A stretch of DNA of 64,000 bases, taken from contig NZ_CP160453.1 in the NCBI RefSeq assembly GCF_040744945.1, positions 7,502,001 through 7,566,000 of the forward strand, written 5' to 3'. The DNA is from Saccharothrix sp. HUAS TT1. Lineage in GTDB: Bacteria; Actinomycetota; Actinomycetes; Mycobacteriales; Pseudonocardiaceae. This document shows, in pieces, positions 14,943-23,264 of the stretch. Each line of letters opens with the position of its first letter. Positions within the stretch are counted from its first letter, which is position 1. Position numbers and translations under genes: made by a program. The notes below the pieces were generated by a model, which ran no database searches, was not told the origin of the DNA, and worked only from the letters and a program-made list of their open reading frames with translations.

Positions 14943-16031
14943 TCACGTCAGCGAGCAGAGCGGCCTGGGCGGGACCCAGCTGCTCGCGTCACCCGAGCCG
15001 TTGAACCCGACCTTGATCGTGGCCGCGGGCTGGATGACGCCGTTCCAGGACGTGTTGACGACCGTCACGGTGGAACCGCTCTGGCTGAACGTGCCGTTCC
15101 AGCCCTGCGCCACCGCCATGCCGGCCCGGAGGTCGAACTGGACGCGCCAGCCCCGGGTCGCGGTCGCCCTGCCGTTGCGGATCTCGACCTCGGCCGAGAA
15201 GCCGCCCGGCCACTGGTTCGTGATCCGGACCAGGACGCCGCACTCGGTCGGCGGGGTGGACGTTGTCGTTGTCGTTGTCGTTGTCGTTGTAGTAGTTGTG
15301 GTGGTGGACGTGGGGGTGGTGCCGTTCAACGCCGCCGTCACGGCCGGGAGCCACTTGTTCGCGATCTTGCGGTCGCCGGCCGCGTTCGGGTGCACGCCGT
15401 CGTAGGTGTCGGTGGCGGTGTCGAACCCGGTCCACTGGTCCACCACGGTGATCGGCGACTGCGCGGTGGACTTGCCCGCCGCCCAGCCCGGGATGGCCGC
15501 GTTCAGGTCGACCACCCGCTGGGGGCACTCCGCGCATGCGCTCGCCGCCATCGGGATGATCCTGGCGACCAGCACCTTCATGCTCGCGTTGTTCGCCCGC
15601 ATCTGGTCGACCAGCTTGCCGTAGGCGGCCAGGATGGTCGCGGGCGACCGGTTGCTCCACACGTCGTTGGTCCCGAAGTGCATGAGCACCACGTTCGGGT
15701 TGGTGGCGCCGAGCCACCCGACGAGCTGGTTCTGGTCGGCCACGGTGGTGACGAGCGCACCGCCGTGGCCCTCGTTCTCGCCGTCGTAGGCGAACCCGCA
15801 GCCGTCACCGGCCCGGGTGCCCACGAAGTCGATGTCGGTGCGCCCGGCGGCCCGCAGGTCGCGGTCCAGCAGGGCGCGCCAGCAGCCGGGCGATCCGGTG
15901 ATCGAGTCGCCGAGCGCCATGATCCGGGTCGGCGCGGCGGCCTCGACCGCCTGACCCGGTGCGGCCACCAGCAGACCGACCAGCGTCGCCAGTGCCCCTA
16001 AGAGTGCCGTGATCGCGGTCTTCCTCGACAT
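14943..16031 (-). CDS. Secreted SGNH/GDSL esterase (CE3-like) with CBM2
   Basis: 362 residues. The signal peptide is about 1-32. The SGNH hydrolase domain (about 34-235) has block I GDSIT (Ser43), block III GTNDVW and block V DGVHPNAAGD with the catalytic Asp and His. A run of about 17 threonines links to a C-terminal cellulose-binding CBM2 (about 260-362). It is most like CE3 acetylxylan esterases, which deacetylate xylan at the fibre surface. The threonine linker is coded by a GTTGTC-type 6-base tandem repeat (15262-15290), prone to slippage. It follows the GH5 gene by 9 bases in one operon. Confidence 0.88.
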   Translation of the reverse strand: MSRKTAITALLGALATLVGLLVAAPGQAVEAAAPTRIMALGDSITGSPGCWRALLDRDLRAAGRTDIDFVGTRAGDGCGFAYDGENEGHGGALVTTVADQNQLVGWLGATNPNVVLMHFGTNDVWSNRSPATILAAYGKLVDQMRANNASMKVLVARIIPMAASACAECPQRVVDLNAAIPGWAAGKSTAQSPITVVDQWTGFDTATDTYDGVHPNAAGDRKIANKWLPAVTAALNGTTPTSTTTTTTTTTTTTTTTSTPPTECGVLVRITNQWPGGFSAEVEIRNGRATATRGWRVQFDLRAGMAVAQGWNGTFSQSGSTVTVVNTSWNGVIQPAATIKVGFNGSGDASSWVPPRPLCSLT

Positions 16032-16040
16032 CGGGTGCCC

Positions 16041-17660
16041 CTAGGCCGCGGTGCAGGAGGCGCCGTTGAGGGTGAACGCCGTGGGCGTCGAGTTGGAGCC
16101 GTTCCACGAGCCGATGAAGCCGAAGCTGACCGAGCCGTTCACCGGGATGCTGCCGGTGTAGGACACGTTGGTCGCGCTCAGCGTCGAGCCGGACTGGGTG
16201 GTGGTGGCGCCCCACGACTGGGAGACGGTCTGGCCGTTGGCCCAGGTCCAGCGCAGCGTCCAGCCGTTCACCGCGGCCGTGCCGGTGTTCGCGATCTTGA
16301 CGTCGCCCTGGAAGCCGCCCTGCCACTGGCCGGTGACCTTGTACGTCACCGCGCAGGCGCCCGTGCCGCCGTTGCCGGCCGGGGTGGTCACGTTGACCGT
16401 GTTGGAGCGGGCCGAGCGGTTGCCCGCGGCGTCCCGCGCGTAGACGGCGAACGTGTAGGCGGTGCTCGCGGTCAGGCCGGTGATCGTGGTGCTGTTCGTG
16501 GCGGAGCTGCCCGCCGGGGTCTCCGCGGTGCCGCTGACGCGGACCACGTCGTAGCCGCTGACGCCGACGTTGTCGGTGGCGGCGGCCCAGGACAGGGTGG
16601 CGCTGCTGGACGTGACGCCGGACGCGGACGGGGTGCCCGGCGTGGACGGCGGGGTGGTGTCCGGGCCGGTGCCGCTGTCGTAGACGCTGGCCTGGCGGGA
16701 GGTCGCCTTGATGCCGTTCGCGCCGTTGATCGCGCGCTGGCCCCACGGGGTGAGCTGGGCGGCGTTGAAGCCGGTGACCATGTCCAGGTACTCGACGCCG
16801 CCGCCGTTGCCCGACCACGACCACGCCAGGTAGCCCAGCTTCAGCGACTGGGTGGTGGCGAAGATCGTGTCCTCGTCGGGGTTGCCGTCGGAGTGGTCGT
16901 TGCCGAACTCGCCGACGACGATCGGCAGCTTGGCCGTGACGAACGCGTTCAGGTAGCTGTTGATCTCCGCCGCCGTGTCGAACACGCCGTACATGTGGAT
17001 GGAGAAGACGGTGTTCTTCTGCGGGTCGGCGGCGAACACCGAGGACGCGTTGTCACGCATGGTGAAGGCCCAGTCCTGGCCCCAGTTCGGGGCGTCCACC
17101 ATGATCGTGTGCTGGAAGCCCGCCGAGCGCAGCGAGGTGATGGCGTCCTTGGTGGCCTGGGTCCAGCCGGTGTAGCCGGTGTTGCCCCACGGCTCGTTGC
17201 CGATGTTCAGGATGACGTACTTCTCCTGGCCGGTCATGGCGCTCTGGACGCTCTTCCAGTACTCCACGGCGCGGGCGAGGGAGACAGCGCCGCTCTGCTC
17301 CTGGTAGCCGGTGGTGTCGTGCACCTCCAGCACGCAGATCAGCTTGTTGGCCTTGCACTGGCTGATCACGTTGCTCACGTCGGCGGTGTCGTTCTTCGTC
17401 CACCGGTCGCCGGAGCTGAGCACCACCCGGACCGTGTTCGCGCCCGTGGCCTTGATGTCCTTGAGGGCCTGCGTGGTGCGGTCCAGGTACCAGGTGTGCG
17501 CGTGGTTGACGCCACGCATCACGAAGTCGTTGCCGTTGGCGTCCAGCAGACGCCCGTTGCTCACGGTGAAGCCGGTGGCCGCTTGGGCCGGCATCGCCGT
17601 CAGCAGGGATAGGACCAAGGCGGCGATGGCGGCGCCGACCAAGGCGAATCGCTTGCGCAT
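16041..17660 (-). CDS. Secreted GH5 endoglycanase (mannanase/cellulase type) with FN3 and CBM2
   Basis: 539 residues. Signal peptide about 1-27 (ending AQA); GH5 barrel about 30-325 with acid/base Glu156 in NIGNEPWG and nucleophile Glu251 in VVGEFGN; fibronectin type III domain about 340-425; CBM2 about 437-539. MRGVNHAHTWY near the start resembles the GH5_8 beta-mannanases, so mannan is the best guess and cellulose the alternative. ATG 17660 has GAGG 9 bases upstream. First gene of an operon with the CBM2 esterase. Its promoter region carries a LacI-type operator and a CebR-like box. Confidence 0.88.
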   Translation of the reverse strand: MRKRFALVGAAIAALVLSLLTAMPAQAATGFTVSNGRLLDANGNDFVMRGVNHAHTWYLDRTTQALKDIKATGANTVRVVLSSGDRWTKNDTADVSNVISQCKANKLICVLEVHDTTGYQEQSGAVSLARAVEYWKSVQSAMTGQEKYVILNIGNEPWGNTGYTGWTQATKDAITSLRSAGFQHTIMVDAPNWGQDWAFTMRDNASSVFAADPQKNTVFSIHMYGVFDTAAEINSYLNAFVTAKLPIVVGEFGNDHSDGNPDEDTIFATTQSLKLGYLAWSWSGNGGGVEYLDMVTGFNAAQLTPWGQRAINGANGIKATSRQASVYDSGTGPDTTPPSTPGTPSASGVTSSSATLSWAAATDNVGVSGYDVVRVSGTAETPAGSSATNSTTITGLTASTAYTFAVYARDAAGNRSARSNTVNVTTPAGNGGTGACAVTYKVTGQWQGGFQGDVKIANTGTAAVNGWTLRWTWANGQTVSQSWGATTTQSGSTLSATNVSYTGSIPVNGSVSFGFIGSWNGSNSTPTAFTLNGASCTAA

Positions 17661-17745
17661 GGATGTACCTCGCGTAGGTGTCGACGTTGACGTAGCGAGC
17701 GCAGGGCAGCGCACCTGCCTTCGGCAGGCCTCCACACCAAAGCAA

Positions 17746-17757
17746 TTAACCGCTTAA
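17746..17757. promoter_or_regulatory. LacI-type operator TTAACCGCTTAA at the GH5 promoter
   Basis: Differs by one base from the perfect palindrome TTAAGCGCTTAA at 19201-19212 in front of the CE7 gene. Lies 86 bases upstream of the GH5 start codon. Probably bound by the LacI protein encoded at 18110-19132. Confidence 0.65.
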
Positions 17758-17826
17758 GTGTCAACGGTGTCATCTTGGGCGGAAACGGCGCCCCACAGGC
17801 GTGGCGGCACACCTCGGAGACGCGCC

Positions 17827-17840
17827 TGGGACCGCTCCCA
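17827..17840. promoter_or_regulatory. CebR-like box, one mismatch
   Basis: TGGGACCGCTCCCA differs at one position from the streptomycete CebR operator TGGGAGCGCTCCCA, which mediates cellobiose induction of cellulolytic genes. It lies 167 bases upstream of the GH5 start. A perfect copy is at 34120-34133. Confidence 0.6.
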
Positions 17841-17900
17841 GCCGCGCCGCCCGCACAGTCTCCTACGCCACCGCTCCCCCGCCAACCCCCCACCCCGCGC

Positions 17901-18110
17901 GAGTCCTACTCCCACGCCCCGAGAGTCCTACGTTCAGGACCGGTGAATTCAACGCTCAGAACGTGCGACCTGGGGTTTTGCGGCAACACGGCGTGCGCGC
18001 CTGAACGTGGGACACGGGGGTCGCGAACGTAGGACACGCGCGTGCTGAACGTAGGACACTCGGGAGCTGAGTGTTGGACTCTCGAGAGCTGGGGGTTGGA
18101 CTCTCGGGGT
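17901..18110. repeat. Array 2 of the 22-bp phased repeat: divergent units
   Basis: Three units on the minus strand start at 17901, 17923 and 17945 (GAGTCCTACGTTCAG type). Five on the plus strand start at 18001, 18023, 18045, 18067 and 18089 (CTGAACGTAGGACAC to TGGACTCTCG type). Every step is exactly 22 bp. The array fills the space between the LacI stop codon (18110) and the GH5 promoter. Same family as arrays 1 and 3. Confidence 0.85.
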
Positions 18111-19132
18111 TAAGGGGGTGGGGGGTGGGCGGTGCTGGAGCGGGGGACCAGTTCCGGGTCGGAGGTCTTGACCTGTTCGGCCGGGCCGCCGTTGATCACG
18201 TCCAGCAGCAGGCGGACGGCGGCGGCGCCGCGTTCGGCGATCGGGCGGCGGACCGCGGACAGGGCCGGGCGGACCAGGCGGCACAGGGCCGAGTCGTCCC
18301 ACGCGACCAGGGACAGCCGGTCGGGCACGGTCAGGCCGAGCTCGTGGGCGACGCCCAGCGCCGACACCGCCATGACGTCGTTGTCGAACACGAGCGCCGT
18401 CGGCGGGGCGCCGCTGGTCAGCACGCGCCGGGTGACGCGGGCCGCGGCCTCGTCGGAGTAGTCGGCGTGCACGACGCGGGCCTCGGACAGGCCGAGCCGG
18501 GCGGCGGCTGCGGTGAACGCGCGCGACCGCGTCTGCGTGTGCACGAACTTCGTCGGCCCCGCCACCCGCACGATCCGCCGGTGACCGAGCGCGACCAGGT
18601 ACTCCAGCACCTCTTCGACGGCCAGTTCGTCGTCGGTCCACACGCACGGCAGGTCCGGCACCACGGGCTCGCCCAGCACCACGGCCGGCAGCCGCAGCTC
18701 CTGCACCAGCTCGACCCGCGGGTCGTTCTGCACCAGGTCGACCAGCAGCACGCCGTCCACCCGCCGCTCGCCCCACCACCGCCGGTACGCCGCCAGCTCG
18801 GCCGCCGAGTTGTCGGTGACCTGGAGCAGCAACGACGTCGGCCCACCCGCCAGCGCGCCCTGGATGCCGGAGATCAGCTGCATGAAGTACGGCTCGACGC
18901 CGATCACCCTGGCCGGCCGGTCCACGACCAGCCCGATCGCGTTCGCCCGACCGTCGCTCAACGAGCGGGCGGCGCTGCTGGGCACCCAGCCGAGGCGGTC
19001 GGCGATGTCCATGATCCGGCGGCGCGTCGGCTCGGAGACGCCCGGCCGGTTGTTCAGCGCGTACGACACCGCGCCGGTGGACACCCCCGCGGCCTTGGCG
19101 ATGTCCGAGATGGTCGGACGCTTGGCTACCAC
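18110..19132 (-). CDS. LacI-family transcriptional repressor of the CE7 and GH5 genes
   Basis: 340 residues. N-terminal helix-turn-helix (about 6-55: TISDIAKAAGVSTGAVSYALNNRPGVS) with a hinge helix, then a periplasmic-binding-protein-like sugar sensor domain (about 60-335). GTG 19132 is the first codon. Divergent from the CE7 gene, with the perfect palindrome TTAAGCGCTTAA between them. The sensor half lacks the SxGATNW segment shared by the other two LacI proteins here, so it likely senses a different sugar. Inferred to repress itself, the CE7 gene and the GH5 operon. Confidence 0.88.
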   Translation of the reverse strand: MVAKRPTISDIAKAAGVSTGAVSYALNNRPGVSEPTRRRIMDIADRLGWVPSSAARSLSDGRANAIGLVVDRPARVIGVEPYFMQLISGIQGALAGGPTSLLLQVTDNSAAELAAYRRWWGERRVDGVLLVDLVQNDPRVELVQELRLPAVVLGEPVVPDLPCVWTDDELAVEEVLEYLVALGHRRIVRVAGPTKFVHTQTRSRAFTAAAARLGLSEARVVHADYSDEAAARVTRRVLTSGAPPTALVFDNDVMAVSALGVAHELGLTVPDRLSLVAWDDSALCRLVRPALSAVRRPIAERGAAAVRLLLDVINGGPAEQVKTSDPELVPRSSTAHPPPP

Positions 19133-19200
19133 CCGCGCCTCCTCGGTCGGTGATCAACGAGTCTAGACCGCTGTCCGGACCACTTCGCCCGGTAGGGTAA

Positions 19201-19212
19201 TTAAGCGCTTAA
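19201..19212. promoter_or_regulatory. Perfect LacI-type operator TTAAGCGCTTAA
   Basis: A 12-bp perfect palindrome with the central CG step typical of LacI operators, between divergent lacI-type and CE7 genes. It starts 2 bases after a TAGGGT -10-like hexamer (19193-19198) and would cover the CE7 transcription start. Confidence 0.75.
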
Positions 19213-19236
19213 CGGAACACGGGAAAGGGGACCACC

Positions 19237-20205
19237 GTGCCCTGGTTCGACCTCTCCGAGCGGGAATTGGCGGTGTACCGCACCGAGACCGCCGAGCCCG
19301 ACAACCTCGACCTGTGGTGGAAGACCCGCCTCGAAGACGCCCGCGCCGCCGCCCTCCCCCCGGTGCTCACGCCCTACGCGGCCGACGCCTACGGCCCGCT
19401 CGCGGTCTGGGACGTCGAGTTCTCCGGCTACGGCGGCGACCGGGTGCGCGGCTGGCACATCCGCCCGGCCGGCTCCGGCGCCGAGCCGCTGCCGACCGTG
19501 GTCTGCTACATCGGTTACGGCGGCGGGCGCGGCCTGCCGTCGGAGCACGCGCTGCTGCCCTCCGTCGGGTACGCGGTGTTCGTCATGGACACCCGCGGCC
19601 AGGGCGGGCGCTGGACGCTCGGCGCCACGCCGGACTCCGGCCTCGCGGGACCCGAGCACCCCGGCGTGATGACGCGGGGCATCGCCAGCCCCGAGACGTA
19701 CTACGTCACGCGGCTGATGGTCGACGCGGCGCGGGCCGTCGAGGTGGCCGCCTCGCTGGACGGCGTGGACGCGACGCGGCTCGCGGTGTCCGGCGGCAGC
19801 CAGGGCGGCGGGCTGGCGCTGGCCGCCGCCGCGCTGAACGGCGACGCGGTCAAGGTGTGCCACGCCGACGTGCCGTTCCTGTGCGACTTCCAGCGGGCCA
19901 TCACCATCACCGACGCGGAGCCGTACGGGGAGATCGCCAAGTTCCTGGCCCAGCACGTCGACCTGATCCCGGCCGCCCTGGACACGCTGCGGTACGTCGA
20001 CGGCGCGTTGCTGGCCAAGCGGATCACCGCCACGTCGCTGCTGAGCGTCGGCCTGATGGACGAGGTGTGCCCACCGTCCACCGTGTACGCCGCCTACAAC
20101 GAGATCACCGCGCCGAAGGAGATGGCGGTGTTCCCGTTCAGCGGTCACACCACGCCGCGGGTGCACGACGAGCGCAAGCTCCGCCACCTGCGCGCCCACC
20201 TGTAG
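19237..20205 (+). CDS. Acetyl xylan esterase, CE7 family, apparently intracellular
   Basis: 322 residues, no signal peptide. Alpha/beta-hydrolase of the AXE1/CE7 type: nucleophile Ser188 in SGGSQGGG, aspartate in LMDEVCPP and histidine in FSGHTTP; also the RGQGG segment (about 120-124) specific to CE7. Such enzymes remove acetyl groups from short acetylated xylo-oligosaccharides in the cytoplasm. GTG 19237 has GAAAGGGG upstream. Single gene, closed by a strong hairpin at 20212. Confidence 0.9.
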   Translation: MPWFDLSERELAVYRTETAEPDNLDLWWKTRLEDARAAALPPVLTPYAADAYGPLAVWDVEFSGYGGDRVRGWHIRPAGSGAEPLPTVVCYIGYGGGRGLPSEHALLPSVGYAVFVMDTRGQGGRWTLGATPDSGLAGPEHPGVMTRGIASPETYYVTRLMVDAARAVEVAASLDGVDATRLAVSGGSQGGGLALAAAALNGDAVKVCHADVPFLCDFQRAITITDAEPYGEIAKFLAQHVDLIPAALDTLRYVDGALLAKRITATSLLSVGLMDEVCPPSTVYAAYNEITAPKEMAVFPFSGHTTPRVHDERKLRHLRAHL

Positions 20206-20211
20206 GAAGGC

Positions 20212-20251
20212 GGGGCGTGAGGGGACCACCGCCATAGTCCCCTCACGCCCC
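20212..20251. terminator. Bidirectional hairpin terminator
   Basis: Perfect 14-bp stem GGGGCGTGAGGGGA (20212-20225 against 20238-20251), 12-base loop, between the converging CE7 and GH115 genes. Confidence 0.82.
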
Positions 20252-20258
20252 AGCCCGG

Positions 20259-23255
20259 TCAGTGGACCCGGCGGCTCCGCGGGGGACCCAGGTAGCTCGA
20301 CCTGAGACCCCCCGTGTCCACGACCAGCTTGCGCACCACCACGATCGGGTCGACCAGCCACAGCTTGAGCGTGTGCGCGCCCGCGCCGAGGTGGTGCCCG
20401 GTGGCGGTCCGGTTGACGTTGTCCGACGTGTTGCGCTCCCACTGCGGGTTCATCGCGGTGTCGTCCGCGCCGGTCGCCGCGGTGATGTCCACGACCTGCG
20501 GCGGCTGGTCGTCGAACGACACCGCGTACCGCAGCCCCGGCCCGGTCAGCACCGGGTTGCGCGGCGCGAGGTGGGCCCACACCGTGACCGGCCCGTCGGC
20601 CCGGACGGTCAGGTCGTACTCCAACCGCGGCCCGGACGGCTCGCGGCTCGGCGCGGTCACCGGGAACGCCTCCACGCCGAAATCCGGGATGACCACCCAC
20701 CGCACGCCGTCGCCGTCCACGACCCGGGTGGCGTCGGCCGCGTCCACGGAGACGTAACCGTTGGCCTCCACGAATCCGCGCGCCCCGACGAGGTCGTTCT
20801 CGACCACCGCCGCCACGGTCACCACCACACCCGCACCGGTCACGGTGATCGGGACGGTGGTCCGGCCTTCCGGCGCACGGGACCAGTCGACGTCCAGGTG
20901 CGCGCGGACCTGCGCGTGCACCGTCCCCTGTGGCCGGTCGACGCGCAGCCACGGAACACCGGTGGAAATCCGGTACTCGAACGGGATCGCGCCCCGGTTG
21001 AACACCTCGACGTACTGCCCCGGCTGCGACTGCCACGGGCTGAACGCGGGCAGCACCGCCGGCGTCGCCGAGGCGGGCCACCACTGGTCGGAGCCGTCGA
21101 TCGCCACGCCCAGCTCGGCCACGTGCGGCAGCTCGACCCGCTCGACCGGCGGGAAGACCTCGTCCGGCAGGGCCCGGTGGTCCCGCTCCGGCTGCTGCCA
21201 GCGCGCGATCTCCCCGTACCGGGCGACGTCGCCGTAACCGATCTTCGGCTGGCTCTGGAAGCCGCGCCACTTCCCGCCCGCCACCGCGTCGTAGTGCGCC
21301 GACAACGCCCGGTCGTCGGCGAACCGCGCGTCGGTGGCGTCCGCCAACCCGTTCGCCGACGCCCGGCCCTGCGCCGCGTGGTGCAGGTTCGTGAACTCCG
21401 CCAGCCGCAACGCGTACAGGTTCGCCGTCGCCTTCACGGGGTAGTGCACCAGCTGGAAGTAGGCGTCCTGCGTGGACGGCGGCAGGGCGCCGCGGATCCG
21501 CTCGGCCTCGTCCGCCAGGAGTCGCCACCGCTCGGTGACGCGCTCGATCTCCCGGTAGTCGGTCAGGCTGAACGGCGACGACCGGTCGTCGTTCACCACG
21601 TCGAGGCCGTCGCCGACCACCGCCCGGCGGTTGAGCAGTTCCGGCTTGCGCACGGACTGGAGGGCGCCGTACTCGTGCAGCACCGCGGCGATCCCACCGG
21701 CGGCGGCCGGGCCGAAGTTCTGCGCCGCGAAGCGCTCCTCCCACTCCCCCAGCCGCTCGACCGGCCACCGCCGCGGGTCCCACGCGTAGTCGAGGAAGAA
21801 CTGCAGCGGCAGCTCGTTGCCCTTCACGTCGCCCGCGTTGACGACCCAGAGCCGGTCGACGCCGTACTCGTAGGACTGGTGCAGCTGGTCCCACACGTTC
21901 GGCAGCGGGCTGGTGTCGACCCACTTGTAGCTGCGCCCGCCGCCGACGTAGTCGAAGTGGTAGTAGAGGCCGTAACCGCCGGGGCGCGGTTCGAGGTCCG
22001 GCGCGGGCAGCTTGCGCAGGTTGCCCCAGTTGTCGTCGCAGAACACGACCGTCACGTCGGCGGGCGGGCGCAGCCCCTGGTCCCAGTAGCGCTGGACCTC
22101 CTTGTAGAGGGTCTGCACCTGCGGGACGCCCGACAGTCCTTCCCTCGCCAGGATTTCCCGTTGTGAGGCGAGGATGTCGCGCATCAGCTCGATGCCGTCG
22201 CCGTCGGGCAGGCCGACGTCGCCGTTGCCGCGCATCCCGAGGGTCACCACGCCCTCGAAGCCCTCGTCCTTCATCCGCCGGACCCCGTCGACCCAGTACC
22301 GCTCGACGGCCTCGCGGTTGCGCCGGAAGCTCCACTCGCCGTTGCCGCCGTACGGGTCGCCGACGCCCGCTTCGGCGTGCCGGTTCCACTCCTCGATGCC
22401 GCGCATCATCGGGCCCTCGTGCGAGGTGCCCACGACGACGCCGTACTCCTGCGCGGTCGCGTGGTTGAGCGGGTCGTCCTCGGCGAACGCCCGGCCCCAC
22501 ACGGCGGGCCACAGGTAGTTGGCCTTGAGCCGGAGCAGGGTCTCGAAGACCCTGGCGTAGAAGTGACGGTTGAACCCGTCCGGGTGACCGGGCGCGCGGC
22601 CTTCGCCGAAATACCGGGGTGCCCAGGCGCCCAGGGCCGGGTTCTCGTCGTTGACGAAGAAGCCGCGGTACTTCACCGCGGGCGTGCCCTGGCCGTGCCT
22701 GCCCGGCAGGACGTGCAGCTCGGCGCGGTGGGCCGGGGGGACGTCGGCCCACCAGTGCCACGGCGACACGCCGATCTCCCGCGACACGTCGTACGCGCCG
22801 AAGATCGCACCGCGCTGGTCGCTGCCCGCGATGACGAACGCCCGCTCCACGCCCGGCAGCGGGTGGTGCACGACCTGCTGGAGCGAGGTCTCCCACCTGC
22901 CCTCGACGGACGACACGTCGAGCGCGCCGCGCTCCACCATGGCGTCGATCAGCGGGCTGCGGCCGACCGTGCCCACGACCACCACGTCACCGCGCGCGGT
23001 CGGGGAGACCTCGGGCCGCACGCCGGTGACCCGCTCCAGGTCGTCGCGCAGGTCGCCGACGACCCGCCGCACGCCGGGGTGGTCGGCGTCGCTGACCACC
23101 AGGGTCGCGGCCCGACCCCGGGACACCAGGGGGAAGCGCCCCGGTCCCGCGGCGTCGACCACGTACCCGTCGACCCGTGACGGGCCGTCCGGGGTCGTGG
23201 CCCGCGCCACCGGCGCGCGGAGCGCCGGTGGCGGCTGCGGGGGCGCCGAGGTCAT
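20259..23255 (-). CDS. GH115 xylan alpha-1,2-glucuronidase
   Basis: 998 residues. GH115 features: GYRGFFVNDENPAL-like RGFFVNDENPAL, LKANYLWPAVWGRAF, HEGPMMRGIEEW, TLGMRGNGD, VVFCDDNWGNLRKLP, YYHFDYVGGGRSYKW and VNAGDVKGNELPL, followed by a long helical region and a C-terminal beta-sandwich domain. Removes (methyl)glucuronic acid from internal or terminal xylose. The N terminus (MTSAPPQPPPALRAP) is not a signal peptide, so action on imported oligosaccharides is likely. GAGGTG precedes ATG 23255. Third gene of the lacI-GH3-GH115 operon, 9 bases behind GH3. Confidence 0.92.
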   Translation of the reverse strand: MTSAPPQPPPALRAPVARATTPDGPSRVDGYVVDAAGPGRFPLVSRGRAATLVVSDADHPGVRRVVGDLRDDLERVTGVRPEVSPTARGDVVVVGTVGRSPLIDAMVERGALDVSSVEGRWETSLQQVVHHPLPGVERAFVIAGSDQRGAIFGAYDVSREIGVSPWHWWADVPPAHRAELHVLPGRHGQGTPAVKYRGFFVNDENPALGAWAPRYFGEGRAPGHPDGFNRHFYARVFETLLRLKANYLWPAVWGRAFAEDDPLNHATAQEYGVVVGTSHEGPMMRGIEEWNRHAEAGVGDPYGGNGEWSFRRNREAVERYWVDGVRRMKDEGFEGVVTLGMRGNGDVGLPDGDGIELMRDILASQREILAREGLSGVPQVQTLYKEVQRYWDQGLRPPADVTVVFCDDNWGNLRKLPAPDLEPRPGGYGLYYHFDYVGGGRSYKWVDTSPLPNVWDQLHQSYEYGVDRLWVVNAGDVKGNELPLQFFLDYAWDPRRWPVERLGEWEERFAAQNFGPAAAGGIAAVLHEYGALQSVRKPELLNRRAVVGDGLDVVNDDRSSPFSLTDYREIERVTERWRLLADEAERIRGALPPSTQDAYFQLVHYPVKATANLYALRLAEFTNLHHAAQGRASANGLADATDARFADDRALSAHYDAVAGGKWRGFQSQPKIGYGDVARYGEIARWQQPERDHRALPDEVFPPVERVELPHVAELGVAIDGSDQWWPASATPAVLPAFSPWQSQPGQYVEVFNRGAIPFEYRISTGVPWLRVDRPQGTVHAQVRAHLDVDWSRAPEGRTTVPITVTGAGVVVTVAAVVENDLVGARGFVEANGYVSVDAADATRVVDGDGVRWVVIPDFGVEAFPVTAPSREPSGPRLEYDLTVRADGPVTVWAHLAPRNPVLTGPGLRYAVSFDDQPPQVVDITAATGADDTAMNPQWERNTSDNVNRTATGHHLGAGAHTLKLWLVDPIVVVRKLVVDTGGLRSSYLGPPRSRRVH

Positions 23256-23264
23256 CGGGTCACC

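Noticed and set aside
19201..22896. A very long open frame antisense to CE7 and overlapping GH115 in another phase
   Set aside because: It is arginine/glycine-rich shadow coding caused by high GC; the real genes show catalytic motifs in their own frames.
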